Source: Verrucomicrobiota bacterium (lineage in GTDB: Bacteria; Verrucomicrobiota; Verrucomicrobiia; Chthoniobacterales; UBA10450). Taken from it: a stretch of DNA of 5,172 nt. Location of the stretch: assembly GCA_003217835.1 (NCBI GenBank), contig QHMQ01000026.1, positions 1 to 5,172 of the forward strand. Direction: 5' to 3'. Position numbers and translations under genes: made by a program. Within the stretch, counting starts at the first letter, position 1, and every line of letters begins with the position of its first letter. The notes under the pieces are model-generated. The model saw only the letters and a program-made list of their open reading frames with translations, was not told the DNA's origin and searched no databases. Shown here piece after piece: positions 1-4,881 of the stretch.

Positions 1-1
1 G

Positions 2-370
2 TGGTATAGCTATGGGGCCTTCCTGGAAAAACACGGGAGGATCGAGGAGGCAATTGCACAGTATCGGAAGGCTGTGCAGGTTGATCCTCGTTTCGTCGAT
101 GCTCATATCGATCTTGGGAGTGCGCTTTTCGAAAACGGCGACTTGCAGCAAGCAAAGGCGCATTATCTTGAGGCGAGCCGGCTCGAACCAAAGCTCGCCC
201 AACCTCATAACTACCTGGGAAAGGTTTTTATGCGCGAAGGCAACGTTTCACAGGCGATCGGGCAATTTGAAGAAGCGTTACGTCTTCATCCCGACTTTCC
301 GGAAGCCGAGGAAAATTTGCGCGTCGCCAGGGCAAGCGACGCTCAGGTTCTTTCGCAATCGCCCAGGTAA
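2..370 (+). CDS. TPR-repeat protein, C-terminal part (5' end outside window)
   Basis: The reading frame is open from base 2 to the TAA at 368-370 and gives 122 residues, so the true start lies to the left of the window. An internal ATG at base 74 lies inside the first repeat and is not a believable start. Three tetratricopeptide repeats follow one another with an exact 34-residue period: residues 1-34, 35-68 and 69-102. Each has the expected helix A/helix B pattern: G-x-x-L/F near position 8, an alanine near position 17, Y/F near 21, and a closing D/E/H-P turn (VDP, LEP, LHP). A short helix (ENLRVARA) and a polar tail of about 12 residues end the protein. TPR arrays are protein-protein interaction scaffolds; partner and role cannot be read from this fragment, and any catalytic or membrane domain would lie upstream. 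The next gene is convergent, so this gene ends its transcription unit here. The family call is secure; the function is unknown. Confidence 0.88.
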   Translation, partial: WYSYGAFLEKHGRIEEAIAQYRKAVQVDPRFVDAHIDLGSALFENGDLQQAKAHYLEASRLEPKLAQPHNYLGKVFMREGNVSQAIGQFEEALRLHPDFPEAEENLRVARASDAQVLSQSPR

Positions 371-440
371 AATCTTTGCCTTATCCGCTCTCAGCGTGGC
401 TTGCGTTGTGCGTCGGCGGGATGCTCAATGCCTGGAATAC

Positions 441-469
441 AGCTCCGTCAGGAGTGCAATATTTATAGC
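441..469 (+). repeat. REP-like repeat, left copy 1
   Basis: This 29-base unit starts with AGCTCCG, has a small stem CTCC/GGAG around GTCA, and ends with TTTATAGC. Its first 20 bases match copy 2 at 492-510 apart from two one-base indels. Its TTTATAGC end (462-469) recurs as the reverse complement GCTATAAA at 1044-1051 on the other side of the transposase gene. It lies 58-86 bp beyond the transposase stop codon. The likely role is a REP-type recognition hairpin for the neighbouring Y1 transposase; this is inferred from layout and similarity between copies, not from a known consensus. Confidence 0.6.
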
Positions 470-491
470 GTCGTTGTCCAATTACGGGCGA

Positions 492-517
492 AGCTCCGCA
501 GGAGTGGCATGTTGAAG
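492..517 (+). repeat. REP-like repeat, left copy 2
   Basis: This is the second direct copy, beginning 51 bp after copy 1, with AGCTCCGCAGGAGTGGCAT at 492-510 and then GTTGAAG. The stem CTCC/GGAG closes on a GCA loop. It diverges from copy 1 after the GGCAT, where TTTATAGC is replaced by TTGAAG. It ends 9 bp from the transposase stop codon at 527-529, so it lies in the 3' untranslated region of that gene on the opposite strand. Confidence 0.58.
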
Positions 518-526
518 GTTCCAGAC

Positions 527-988
527 TCATTCTACCGGCTTGAAAATATACCGCTGATCGTATGGAACATGATGGCGCCCCAGAAATTCAATATACTCCT
601 GTTGGAACGACTTTCGGCGATGATGCGTCTCTTGATTGCGAATGTAGTTGGCCACACGATCCAGATGTGAATGGGAGACGGAAAACGCGCCGTAACCTTC
701 CTGCCATGAAAACCTACAGCCGATCCATCTCTGCTCGTTAATGTGATTTGTCGATCCGGTTTTGAGGTCGCCGATCAAATCTGAGGGAGCGATATTGGGT
801 TTCAGACCGAGCAGTACATGGGTGTGATCGGGCATGCAATAGATCGCAATCAGTTTCTGGCCTTTTCGTGTGACGATCCCGGTGATGCATTTTTGTAACT
901 CTTCGCGTCGCGAGGAGGCAACCACACACGCGCGACCGGAGATCGCGAAAACAATGTGCAGATATATTTGCGTGTAGGTGTTGGCCAT
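527..988 (-). CDS. REP-associated / IS200-like Y1 transposase
   Basis: This 153-residue protein belongs to the Y1 (HUH) single-strand DNA transposase superfamily, which cuts and joins single-stranded DNA at hairpins through a 5'-phosphotyrosine link. The start MANTYTQIYLHIVF is the usual N-terminus of this small-transposase group. The metal-binding pair is H55 and H57 in PDHTHVLLG; the middle residue is threonine rather than the usual bulky hydrophobic. The likely catalytic tyrosine is Y115 in YIRNQ, with Q119 completing the site and a HH pair at 122-123. SWQEGYGAFSVSHS (94-107) and EYIEFL near the C-terminus also fit the group. Length is normal and there is no frameshift, so it looks intact. 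No alternative in-frame start exists before a stop at 1022-1024. The ribosome site is weak, which is common in transposases. There is no tnpB next to it. Flanking inverted hairpin repeats point to the RAYT subgroup rather than classical IS200, but this is inference. Confidence 0.92.
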   Translation of the reverse strand: MANTYTQIYLHIVFAISGRACVVASSRREELQKCITGIVTRKGQKLIAIYCMPDHTHVLLGLKPNIAPSDLIGDLKTGSTNHINEQRWIGCRFSWQEGYGAFSVSHSHLDRVANYIRNQETHHRRKSFQQEYIEFLGRHHVPYDQRYIFKPVE

Positions 989-1043
989 TTCGCCAGTTTC
1001 ACATGGCCCTCCAACTGGAACTTATTGCATTAGCATGGCTGAA

Positions 1044-1071
1044 GCTATAAACGTGCCGCGCCTACGACGCC
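1044..1071 (-). repeat. REP-like repeat, right copy in inverted orientation
   Basis: Read on the minus strand this 28-base unit runs from GGCGTCGTAGGCGCGGCAC to TTTATAGC. Aligned by eye to left copy 1 it agrees at about 19 of 28 positions with one gap, including the whole TTTATAGC end and the CGT-AGG core. It lies 56-83 bp upstream of the transposase start, in the opposite orientation to the two left copies. It would therefore sit in the 5' leader or promoter region of the transposase gene. The match is weaker in the stem than between the two left copies. Confidence 0.5.
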
Positions 1072-1096
1072 TGCCTATTTTGCCGCAGGCGTTTTT
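1067..1096 (+). terminator. Hairpin followed by T5, terminator-like on the plus strand
   Basis: A perfect 8-bp stem, ACGCCTGC (1067-1074) with GCAGGCGT (1085-1092), closes a 10-base loop and runs into five T (1092-1096). Its form is that of a rho-independent terminator for plus-strand transcription. No plus-strand gene lies immediately upstream, since 527-988 is coded on the minus strand. It could stop readthrough from the TPR gene or be a structural part of the REP-like module, whose right repeat it overlaps by 5 bases. Confidence 0.4.
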
Positions 1097-1140
1097 CGTG
1101 TCGCGACCATTCGCGCCACCCGCGGGGCAACGGCAAAAGC

Positions 1141-1170
1141 AAAACGGCCGGGCCCGTGAGAGCCCGGCCG
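1141..1170 (-). terminator. Rho-independent terminator of the TonB receptor gene
   Basis: On the minus strand a perfect 9-bp GC-only stem, CGGCCGGGC with GCCCGGCCG (1145-1153 and 1162-1170), closes an 8-base loop and is followed by TTTTGCTTTTG. It begins 24 bp after the receptor stop codon at 1195-1197. Strong stem, T-run and position all fit, so the receptor is probably transcribed alone and not together with the downstream transposase. Confidence 0.88.
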
Positions 1171-1194
1171 CTGTGAATTATCCCGGTCTGCGCT

Positions 1195-4100
1195 TTAGAA
1201 TCTCTTCTTGATTCCGACGTACCAGAATCGGCCTTTGATGTTATCAAGCGACTCGTCGTAGCCATTTTCGAAGCTGCCACCCACGAACGGCGGATCTTCA
1301 TCAGTCACGTTCTGTAGCCCGGCGCTGATCGTCGTGCCGTTCAACCAGGCGCGCCATCCGCAAGGATTGTACTCAGCTGTGGAGACGGGCATGACGTTCT
1401 TCTCCTTGCCGTCCTTCATCTTCACGTTTTTCCCGCCGTCCTTTGCAAAGCCAGGCACTTCCGCCGGAGCGGGAGGCGGCAGGTTGAACGTGTACGAGGC
1501 GATCAGGTCGAGCGTAGTCCACGCCGCCACTTTACGCGCGCGTACTTCACCACCACCACCGAACGGGCCACTTCTAGGCTCGTTTAGCTTCGTCGATCCA
1601 GTCAGAGTGGCATTGTCGTCCTCGTACTGACCGATCCAGTGGACTATCGCGCCAATATCAAAGCCCTGCATCCACGTGTCAGCCGGGCCATCGTAGAAGA
1701 TGCTGGCGTTAGCCCGATGCCACGGCGTTGAATTGGTTAGAGTAGCTCCCGGCGGCTGGAATGTGCCTGCGATACCGAACCGTTTGTTGTTGGGGCCAGG
1801 CTGAAACTCAAACCGGGAAAGCCAGGTGCCATTGACCGTTGTCGTTAACCTTCCCCAATCCCCGGCACCAAAGATCGACGAATCCAGAATATAGATCGCT
1901 TCGTAGTCGAGACCTTCCAAGATTGCGCCAGAAAGGTTTTGGTTGAGATCGATAACCAGTTGGACTGGCCCAGCCTCGCCTGGAATTGTACTCAGACCAC
2001 GGAAAACAACGGGCCCGTTCTGCTGAACACCCGGGGTCGGCGGATTCTCCACGATGAGGGTGTTCGCACCTGGGAATGCCACGATATCGCGCATATCAAT
2101 GTGCCACCAATCGGCGCTCAGTGTCAGGCCCTTAACCCATTTCGGGCTGTAAACAATTCCGTAGGTCCACTCATAGGCCACTTCCGGATGCAGGCCGGGG
2201 TTTCCTAAAACGCGTTCCTCAATCTGAGGCTCGGTCTGAGTGGAAAACGGATCCGACACGATCGGGAAGTTTTGCGAGCCCGCAGGCGTAAGCTCTCCCA
2301 GCGTCGGCGCATGGAACGCCTCGGTATAGCTGCCACGGAGAGTGACTGCGCCGATATACTTGGGATCAAGCGGCTGCCAGCGCACTGACACCTTCGGCTT
2401 CTGCGCATTATACCTGCTGTGCGCTGAGGGCACCTCCGGGAAGAGTCCAGAAGGCAGCACTGTAGAGGTGTTGTTGCTATACCATTCCTCCCGCTCGGCA
2501 AAGTCCACCTCAAAGCTGTAGAACCCGGGGAAGTTCCATGTTGGGCTGGTGAATGGCACACGCACTTCCTCGTAGACTCCCCAGACATCCCGATTCACAC
2601 GGAAGCTTTGCCCGTCCGTCGAGCCAATTGTGTTAAAGGTGGCATTGAGCGCGTCACGGTCGCGCGTGAACCTCGGCGCGTCGTACTCGCCGCCAATCGC
2701 AAATGACACCGGCCCGGCGGGAAGATTGAACAGGTCGCCGTTAAAAGTGCCATAGTAAATCGGCAACTCATACTCACCTGAGTTATGCAATGTCACATAA
2801 ACAGCTTGCCTGGCCGCCGCGGTGTTCTGGCGGAAAAAGCCACCGAACGGATTAAACGCCGTGGCCGGGTTTGTGTCCAATAGGGCATCGCGCAACCCGG
2901 GCTGGCTCACTTCGCCAACGGACAGGTCTTGGCCCTCGTTGCGAGAGTAACGGAAACCTAACTCCCAGTTCCACGTCTTGAAGTAATCGCCAAATTCGCC
3001 CATCTCACCCCGCAACCCGACGTCAAAGAGTTGGTCCCAATAAGTGAATTTTTCACTCCTCGAGCCGGTATCGTTAATGCCGCGGAACCGAACCCCGGTA
3101 GTCACCGGAACCAGCGCTCCGTTAACAACCAGGGTCGTGTCCCCAACTGTGAACGGATTGAACGCATTCTGGATTGGCACACTGATGCCGAACGGGCCAG
3201 TCGGCCCTACGGTAGGAAAATCGCCGGTAGGAAATCCGGCAAATCCGTGGAATGGATCGGGCGTAAATGGCACAGCGGCCAGCGATGAATCGAAATACGA
3301 GCGCGCATATTTGAAGTCGGCAAATACGGTCAGGTACTTGTCGCACAGGTCGCGGACGAACGAGCCGTAGTACACTTGACGGTCTCCCGGCGGCAGGTTT
3401 GGCGTGACGGAGGCGAAGTTATAGGCGACGTAGTTCCCGTCTAAGCCCTGCAAGGTCCCATTGAAGAAACCGTTCCCGTTATTGAGCTTGGTACTGGTCA
3501 CACGGACATAAAATGGAGAAGTCGCCACGTTCGGAGCTGAATGTGGCGGCGGGGTGTTTGCGCTGAAGAACAAACTGGGGATCTGACGGATACCCACGAA
3601 CCCTCCAATGTGGCCAGGGAAGTTTCCGCTGCGGTTATCCAATCCGCCCCAGGCAGTGAAATTCCCGTTAGAAGAAATGTTACGGTCGCGGCTGAAAAGG
3701 CCACCGGTGCGCTGCCAGAAATCGGCAGCGACCACAATATCGGTCTTGTCGTCTCCGGTGCCCGCCTTGATCCATGCCTCCCACTCGCCCATATCATTGG
3801 ACGCTCCCATGTTTGTGTTCCCGTAAGTACCACCGATCTCCAGCCCGCGGAATTTGTGGAGCAAGAAGAAGTTCACCACACCCGAGATCGCGTCCGTTCC
3901 ATACACAGCCGAGGCGCCATCCTTGAGGATGTCCACGTGATCGATCATGGAAAACGGTATCAGGTTAATGTCCGGGCCTCCGCTAAAACCAGCGACGCCC
4001 AACGAACCGTAGGCGACCCGTTTGCCATCGATAAGAGTTAAAGTTTCCTTCGGCAATAGGCCGCGCAGGTTAAACTGGATGGTGCCATCACCGCCGTTGC

Positions 4101-4428
4101 CGATGTTCAGGTTGACGGTTCCGCCCGCTTCCTGCGGGATGAATTCCTGCAGGTCCGTGGCATTGCGGATGCCCAATTTCTCGATGTCTTGCGGACGATA
4201 CGTGTCCACTGGGTTTGGCCCGGTTTCTTCCGCTGTGGGAATGTTCGAACCGGTCACGATCACGCGTTCGACTTCCGCACTCGGCGGTGGCGCACCCGGC
4301 GCAGGTGGTGGAGCACCCGGAGCGGGCAACTGAGCGAATGCATTCGATGCAAAAATTAAAGGAAATCCGACGCTCGCTGCAAGAACAAGGCGAAGGTTTC
4401 CCAGCTTATTTAGCGCATTTTTAATCAT
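1195..4428 (-). CDS. TonB-dependent outer membrane receptor
   Basis: This 1077-residue protein is an outer membrane gated channel that takes up a scarce ligand using energy passed on by TonB-ExbB-ExbD. Residues 1-32 form a signal peptide with a basic start, a hydrophobic core (LVLAASVGFPLIFA) and cleavage after AFA. A proline-rich linker follows with APGAPPP twice in tandem (36-49), then a TonB-box-like VERVIVTGS (53-61). The plug spans about 74-189, with FNLRGL (119-124), LTLIDGKRV (130-138) and DHVDILKDGASAVYGTDAI (163-181). The rest is a beta-barrel ending in WYVGIKKRF with terminal phenylalanine. It lacks the N-terminal carboxypeptidase-like domain of SusC proteins, and the ligand cannot be told. 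A lysine-rich stretch (996-1012) near the C-terminus is unusual. I chose the ATG at 4426-4428 because GGAGA lies five bases before it; an ATG four codons upstream (4438-4440) has no such site. No frameshift; separate terminator and leader suggest a single-gene unit. Confidence 0.95.
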   Translation of the reverse strand: MIKNALNKLGNLRLVLAASVGFPLIFASNAFAQLPAPGAPPPAPGAPPPSAEVERVIVTGSNIPTAEETGPNPVDTYRPQDIEKLGIRNATDLQEFIPQEAGGTVNLNIGNGGDGTIQFNLRGLLPKETLTLIDGKRVAYGSLGVAGFSGGPDINLIPFSMIDHVDILKDGASAVYGTDAISGVVNFFLLHKFRGLEIGGTYGNTNMGASNDMGEWEAWIKAGTGDDKTDIVVAADFWQRTGGLFSRDRNISSNGNFTAWGGLDNRSGNFPGHIGGFVGIRQIPSLFFSANTPPPHSAPNVATSPFYVRVTSTKLNNGNGFFNGTLQGLDGNYVAYNFASVTPNLPPGDRQVYYGSFVRDLCDKYLTVFADFKYARSYFDSSLAAVPFTPDPFHGFAGFPTGDFPTVGPTGPFGISVPIQNAFNPFTVGDTTLVVNGALVPVTTGVRFRGINDTGSRSEKFTYWDQLFDVGLRGEMGEFGDYFKTWNWELGFRYSRNEGQDLSVGEVSQPGLRDALLDTNPATAFNPFGGFFRQNTAAARQAVYVTLHNSGEYELPIYYGTFNGDLFNLPAGPVSFAIGGEYDAPRFTRDRDALNATFNTIGSTDGQSFRVNRDVWGVYEEVRVPFTSPTWNFPGFYSFEVDFAEREEWYSNNTSTVLPSGLFPEVPSAHSRYNAQKPKVSVRWQPLDPKYIGAVTLRGSYTEAFHAPTLGELTPAGSQNFPIVSDPFSTQTEPQIEERVLGNPGLHPEVAYEWTYGIVYSPKWVKGLTLSADWWHIDMRDIVAFPGANTLIVENPPTPGVQQNGPVVFRGLSTIPGEAGPVQLVIDLNQNLSGAILEGLDYEAIYILDSSIFGAGDWGRLTTTVNGTWLSRFEFQPGPNNKRFGIAGTFQPPGATLTNSTPWHRANASIFYDGPADTWMQGFDIGAIVHWIGQYEDDNATLTGSTKLNEPRSGPFGGGGEVRARKVAAWTTLDLIASYTFNLPPPAPAEVPGFAKDGGKNVKMKDGKEKNVMPVSTAEYNPCGWRAWLNGTTISAGLQNVTDEDPPFVGGSFENGYDESLDNIKGRFWYVGIKKRF

Positions 4429-4433
4429 TAGTT

Positions 4434-4438
4434 TCTCC
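4434..4438 (-). promoter_or_regulatory. Ribosome binding site of the receptor gene
   Basis: GGAGA on the minus strand is separated by five bases (AACTA) from the ATG at 4426-4428. It overlaps the earlier in-frame ATG at 4438-4440, which itself is preceded only by CCTAACCAAACCA. The site therefore decides the start in favour of the downstream ATG and gives a signal peptide beginning MIKNALNKLGN. Confidence 0.7.
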
Positions 4439-4463
4439 ATTGGTTTGGTTAGGTTTTCGCAGG

Positions 4464-4490
4464 ATTATTGAATTTTTTTGAGCCTGACAA
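4464..4490 (-). promoter_or_regulatory. Proximal promoter-like element of the receptor gene
   Basis: On the minus strand TTGTCA (4485-4490, five of six to the sigma-70 -35 box) is followed after 15 bases by AATAAT (4464-4469, five of six to the -10 box). Transcription would start near 4457, about 30 bases before the chosen start codon. The spacer is shorter than the usual 17. A run of eight A lies directly upstream of TTGTCA, where an UP element would be. The same arrangement recurs 98 bp upstream. Sigma-70 use is assumed, not shown. Confidence 0.42.
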
Positions 4491-4543
4491 GCTTTTTTTT
4501 CACTTTTTTCAAAATATTTTTGAACGGAAAATCGGCTGGTTTG
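4465..4543 (-). repeat. Duplicated leader block, proximal copy
   Basis: This copy shares ordered landmarks with 4563-4663 at a constant offset of 98: TTATTGAA (4465-4472), CCTGACAAGC (4483-4492) and the T-tracts from 4493. After the tracts it continues TTTTTGAACGG (4517-4527), then ATCGGCTG-TTT. The ten bases at 4473-4482 differ between copies. It carries four T-tracts (4473-4479, 4493-4500, 4504-4509, 4517-4521) and the proximal promoter-like element. Confidence 0.7.
4508..4524. repeat. AT-rich palindrome in the receptor leader
   Basis: TTCAAAA (4508-4514) and TTTTGAA (4518-4524) form a perfect 7-bp inverted repeat around three bases. It lies about 20 bp upstream of the -35-like TTGTCA of the receptor gene. 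It could be a binding site for a dimeric regulator, but it also overlaps the A/T-tract array and may arise from that composition. The distal block lacks a clear equivalent. Confidence 0.3.
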
Positions 4544-4561
4544 TCAGCCAACTTTTCCTCG

Positions 4562-4588
4562 TTTATTGAACTTTCCGAAACCTGGCAA
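4562..4588 (-). promoter_or_regulatory. Distal promoter-like element (copy of the proximal one)
   Basis: On the minus strand TTGCCA (4583-4588) is followed after 15 bases by AATAAA (4562-4567), the same boxes and spacing as the proximal element 98 bp closer to the gene. Both boxes match the sigma-70 consensus slightly less well. It directly follows the expanded A-tract array at 4590-4640. It may be a second start point or a decayed duplicate. Confidence 0.3.
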
Positions 4589-4663
4589 GCTTTTTTTCCA
4601 CTTTTTTTCCACTTTTTTTCGACTTTTTTTCCACTTTTTTGAACGGCTGAATCCGGCTGTTTT
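4563..4663 (-). repeat. Duplicated leader block, distal expanded copy
   Basis: This is the second copy of the block at 4465-4543: TTATTGAA (4563-4570), CCTGGCAAGC (4581-4590), T-tracts, then TTTTTTGAACGG (4635-4646) and ATCCGGCTGTTT. The offset to the proximal copy is 98 bp before the tracts and 119 bp after them. This copy is therefore longer by 21 bp, close to two units of its own 11-bp tandem repeat. Base differences show that the duplication is not recent. Confidence 0.7.
4590..4640. repeat. 11-bp tandem repeat of phased T-tracts
   Basis: Four successive units of CTTTTTTTCCA (4590-4600, 4601-4611, 4612-4622 with CGA in place of CCA, and 4623-4633) are followed by a partial fifth (4634-4640). 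Each contains seven T. The centres of the T-tracts are 11 bp apart, close to one helical turn, an arrangement known to bend DNA intrinsically. The array lies about 160-210 bp upstream of the receptor start codon and just upstream of the distal promoter-like element. It is also prone to slippage in copy number. Confidence 0.85.
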
Positions 4664-4678
4664 CGCGTTAGCATGCAT

Positions 4679-4695
4679 TGGCGCGAAACGCGCCA
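4679..4695. repeat. Perfect 7-bp hairpin TGGCGCG-AAA-CGCGCCA
   Basis: TGGCGCG and CGCGCCA are exact reverse complements around AAA. No T-run follows on the plus strand, so it is not an obvious terminator in that direction. On the minus strand TGCATGC follows, also without a T-run. It lies 15 bp beyond the distal leader block, and could be an operator-like palindrome or a REP-type hairpin. Confidence 0.45.
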
Positions 4696-4834
4696 GTCAC
4701 AGGTCTCATTGTTTTGCCCGCGATCTGTCTCAGGCGGAACGGGAATCAAGCGAATGAATTTTCTTCCTGCCGTGCCGGCTCGTCATGTCGCAGCGTTATT
4801 CGCGAAGGTGAAAGCGCCGGCGGCATCATCTTTT

Positions 4835-4881
4835 GCCTGCCAAACAATCAATTACTTGCAGGCGAGGACGCCCCGCTCGCC
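4835..4881. repeat. Nested GC-rich inverted repeats, REP-like
   Basis: GCCTGC (4835-4840) pairs with GCAGGC (4858-4863) across 17 bases. Overlapping this, GGCGAG (4861-4866) pairs with CTCGCC (4876-4881) across nine bases, so the two stems exclude each other. The GCCTGC/GCAGGC pair is the same core found in the hairpin at 1067-1092 beside the transposase module. This looks like an intergenic palindromic repeat rather than coding sequence; its family is not recognised. Confidence 0.35.

Larger units (their letters stand above)
441..1071 (-). mobile_element. REP/RAYT-type module (Y1 transposase with flanking hairpin repeats)
   Basis: A single Y1 transposase gene is bracketed by copies of one short imperfect-palindrome repeat: two direct copies on the plus strand at 441-469 and 492-517, and one copy in the opposite orientation at 1044-1071. 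Repeats facing each other around a lone Y1 transposase without tnpB is the layout described for REP-associated tyrosine transposases (REPtrons) in other bacteria. The outer limits given are those of the outermost recognisable repeats. The true ends cannot be fixed from one copy, because IS200-like elements make no target duplication or terminal inverted repeats. The module sits between a convergent TPR gene and the terminator of the receptor gene, so it does not visibly interrupt any gene. Inference: possibly domesticated; current mobility cannot be judged. Confidence 0.6.

Noticed and set aside
12..670. Plus-strand open frames 12-515 and 401-670
   Set aside because: The first overlaps the TPR frame in another phase and gives an arginine/serine-rich product. 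The second runs antisense to the transposase. The TPR and Y1 readings explain both regions.
999..1012. Start-stop ATGTGA preceded by GGAGGG just upstream of the transposase start
   Set aside because: The spacing between GGAGGG and ATG is only two bases. A minimal leader of this kind is easily produced by chance.
1334..4333. Plus-strand and alternate-frame open frames inside the receptor gene, up to 166 codons
   Set aside because: All lie antisense to or out of frame with a long, clearly homologous coding region. Their products are low in similarity to any family I know.
1195..4428. SusC/RagA-type nutrient receptor
   Set aside because: There is no N-terminal carboxypeptidase-regulatory-like domain after the signal peptide and no SusD-like gene beside it in the window, so only the general TonB-dependent receptor call is justified.
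4590..4640. Possible CRISPR array because of regularly spaced repeats
   Set aside because: The units are 11 bp and directly adjacent with no unique spacers, and there are no cas genes. It is a simple tandem repeat.
4465..4749. Minus-strand open frame of 94 codons with a lysine-rich product across the T-tract region
   Set aside because: It starts with TTG without a well-placed ribosome site. Its lysines come from A-runs whose 11-bp unit contains no stop in any frame. It covers the leader and promoter region of the receptor, so it is most likely an artefact of composition.
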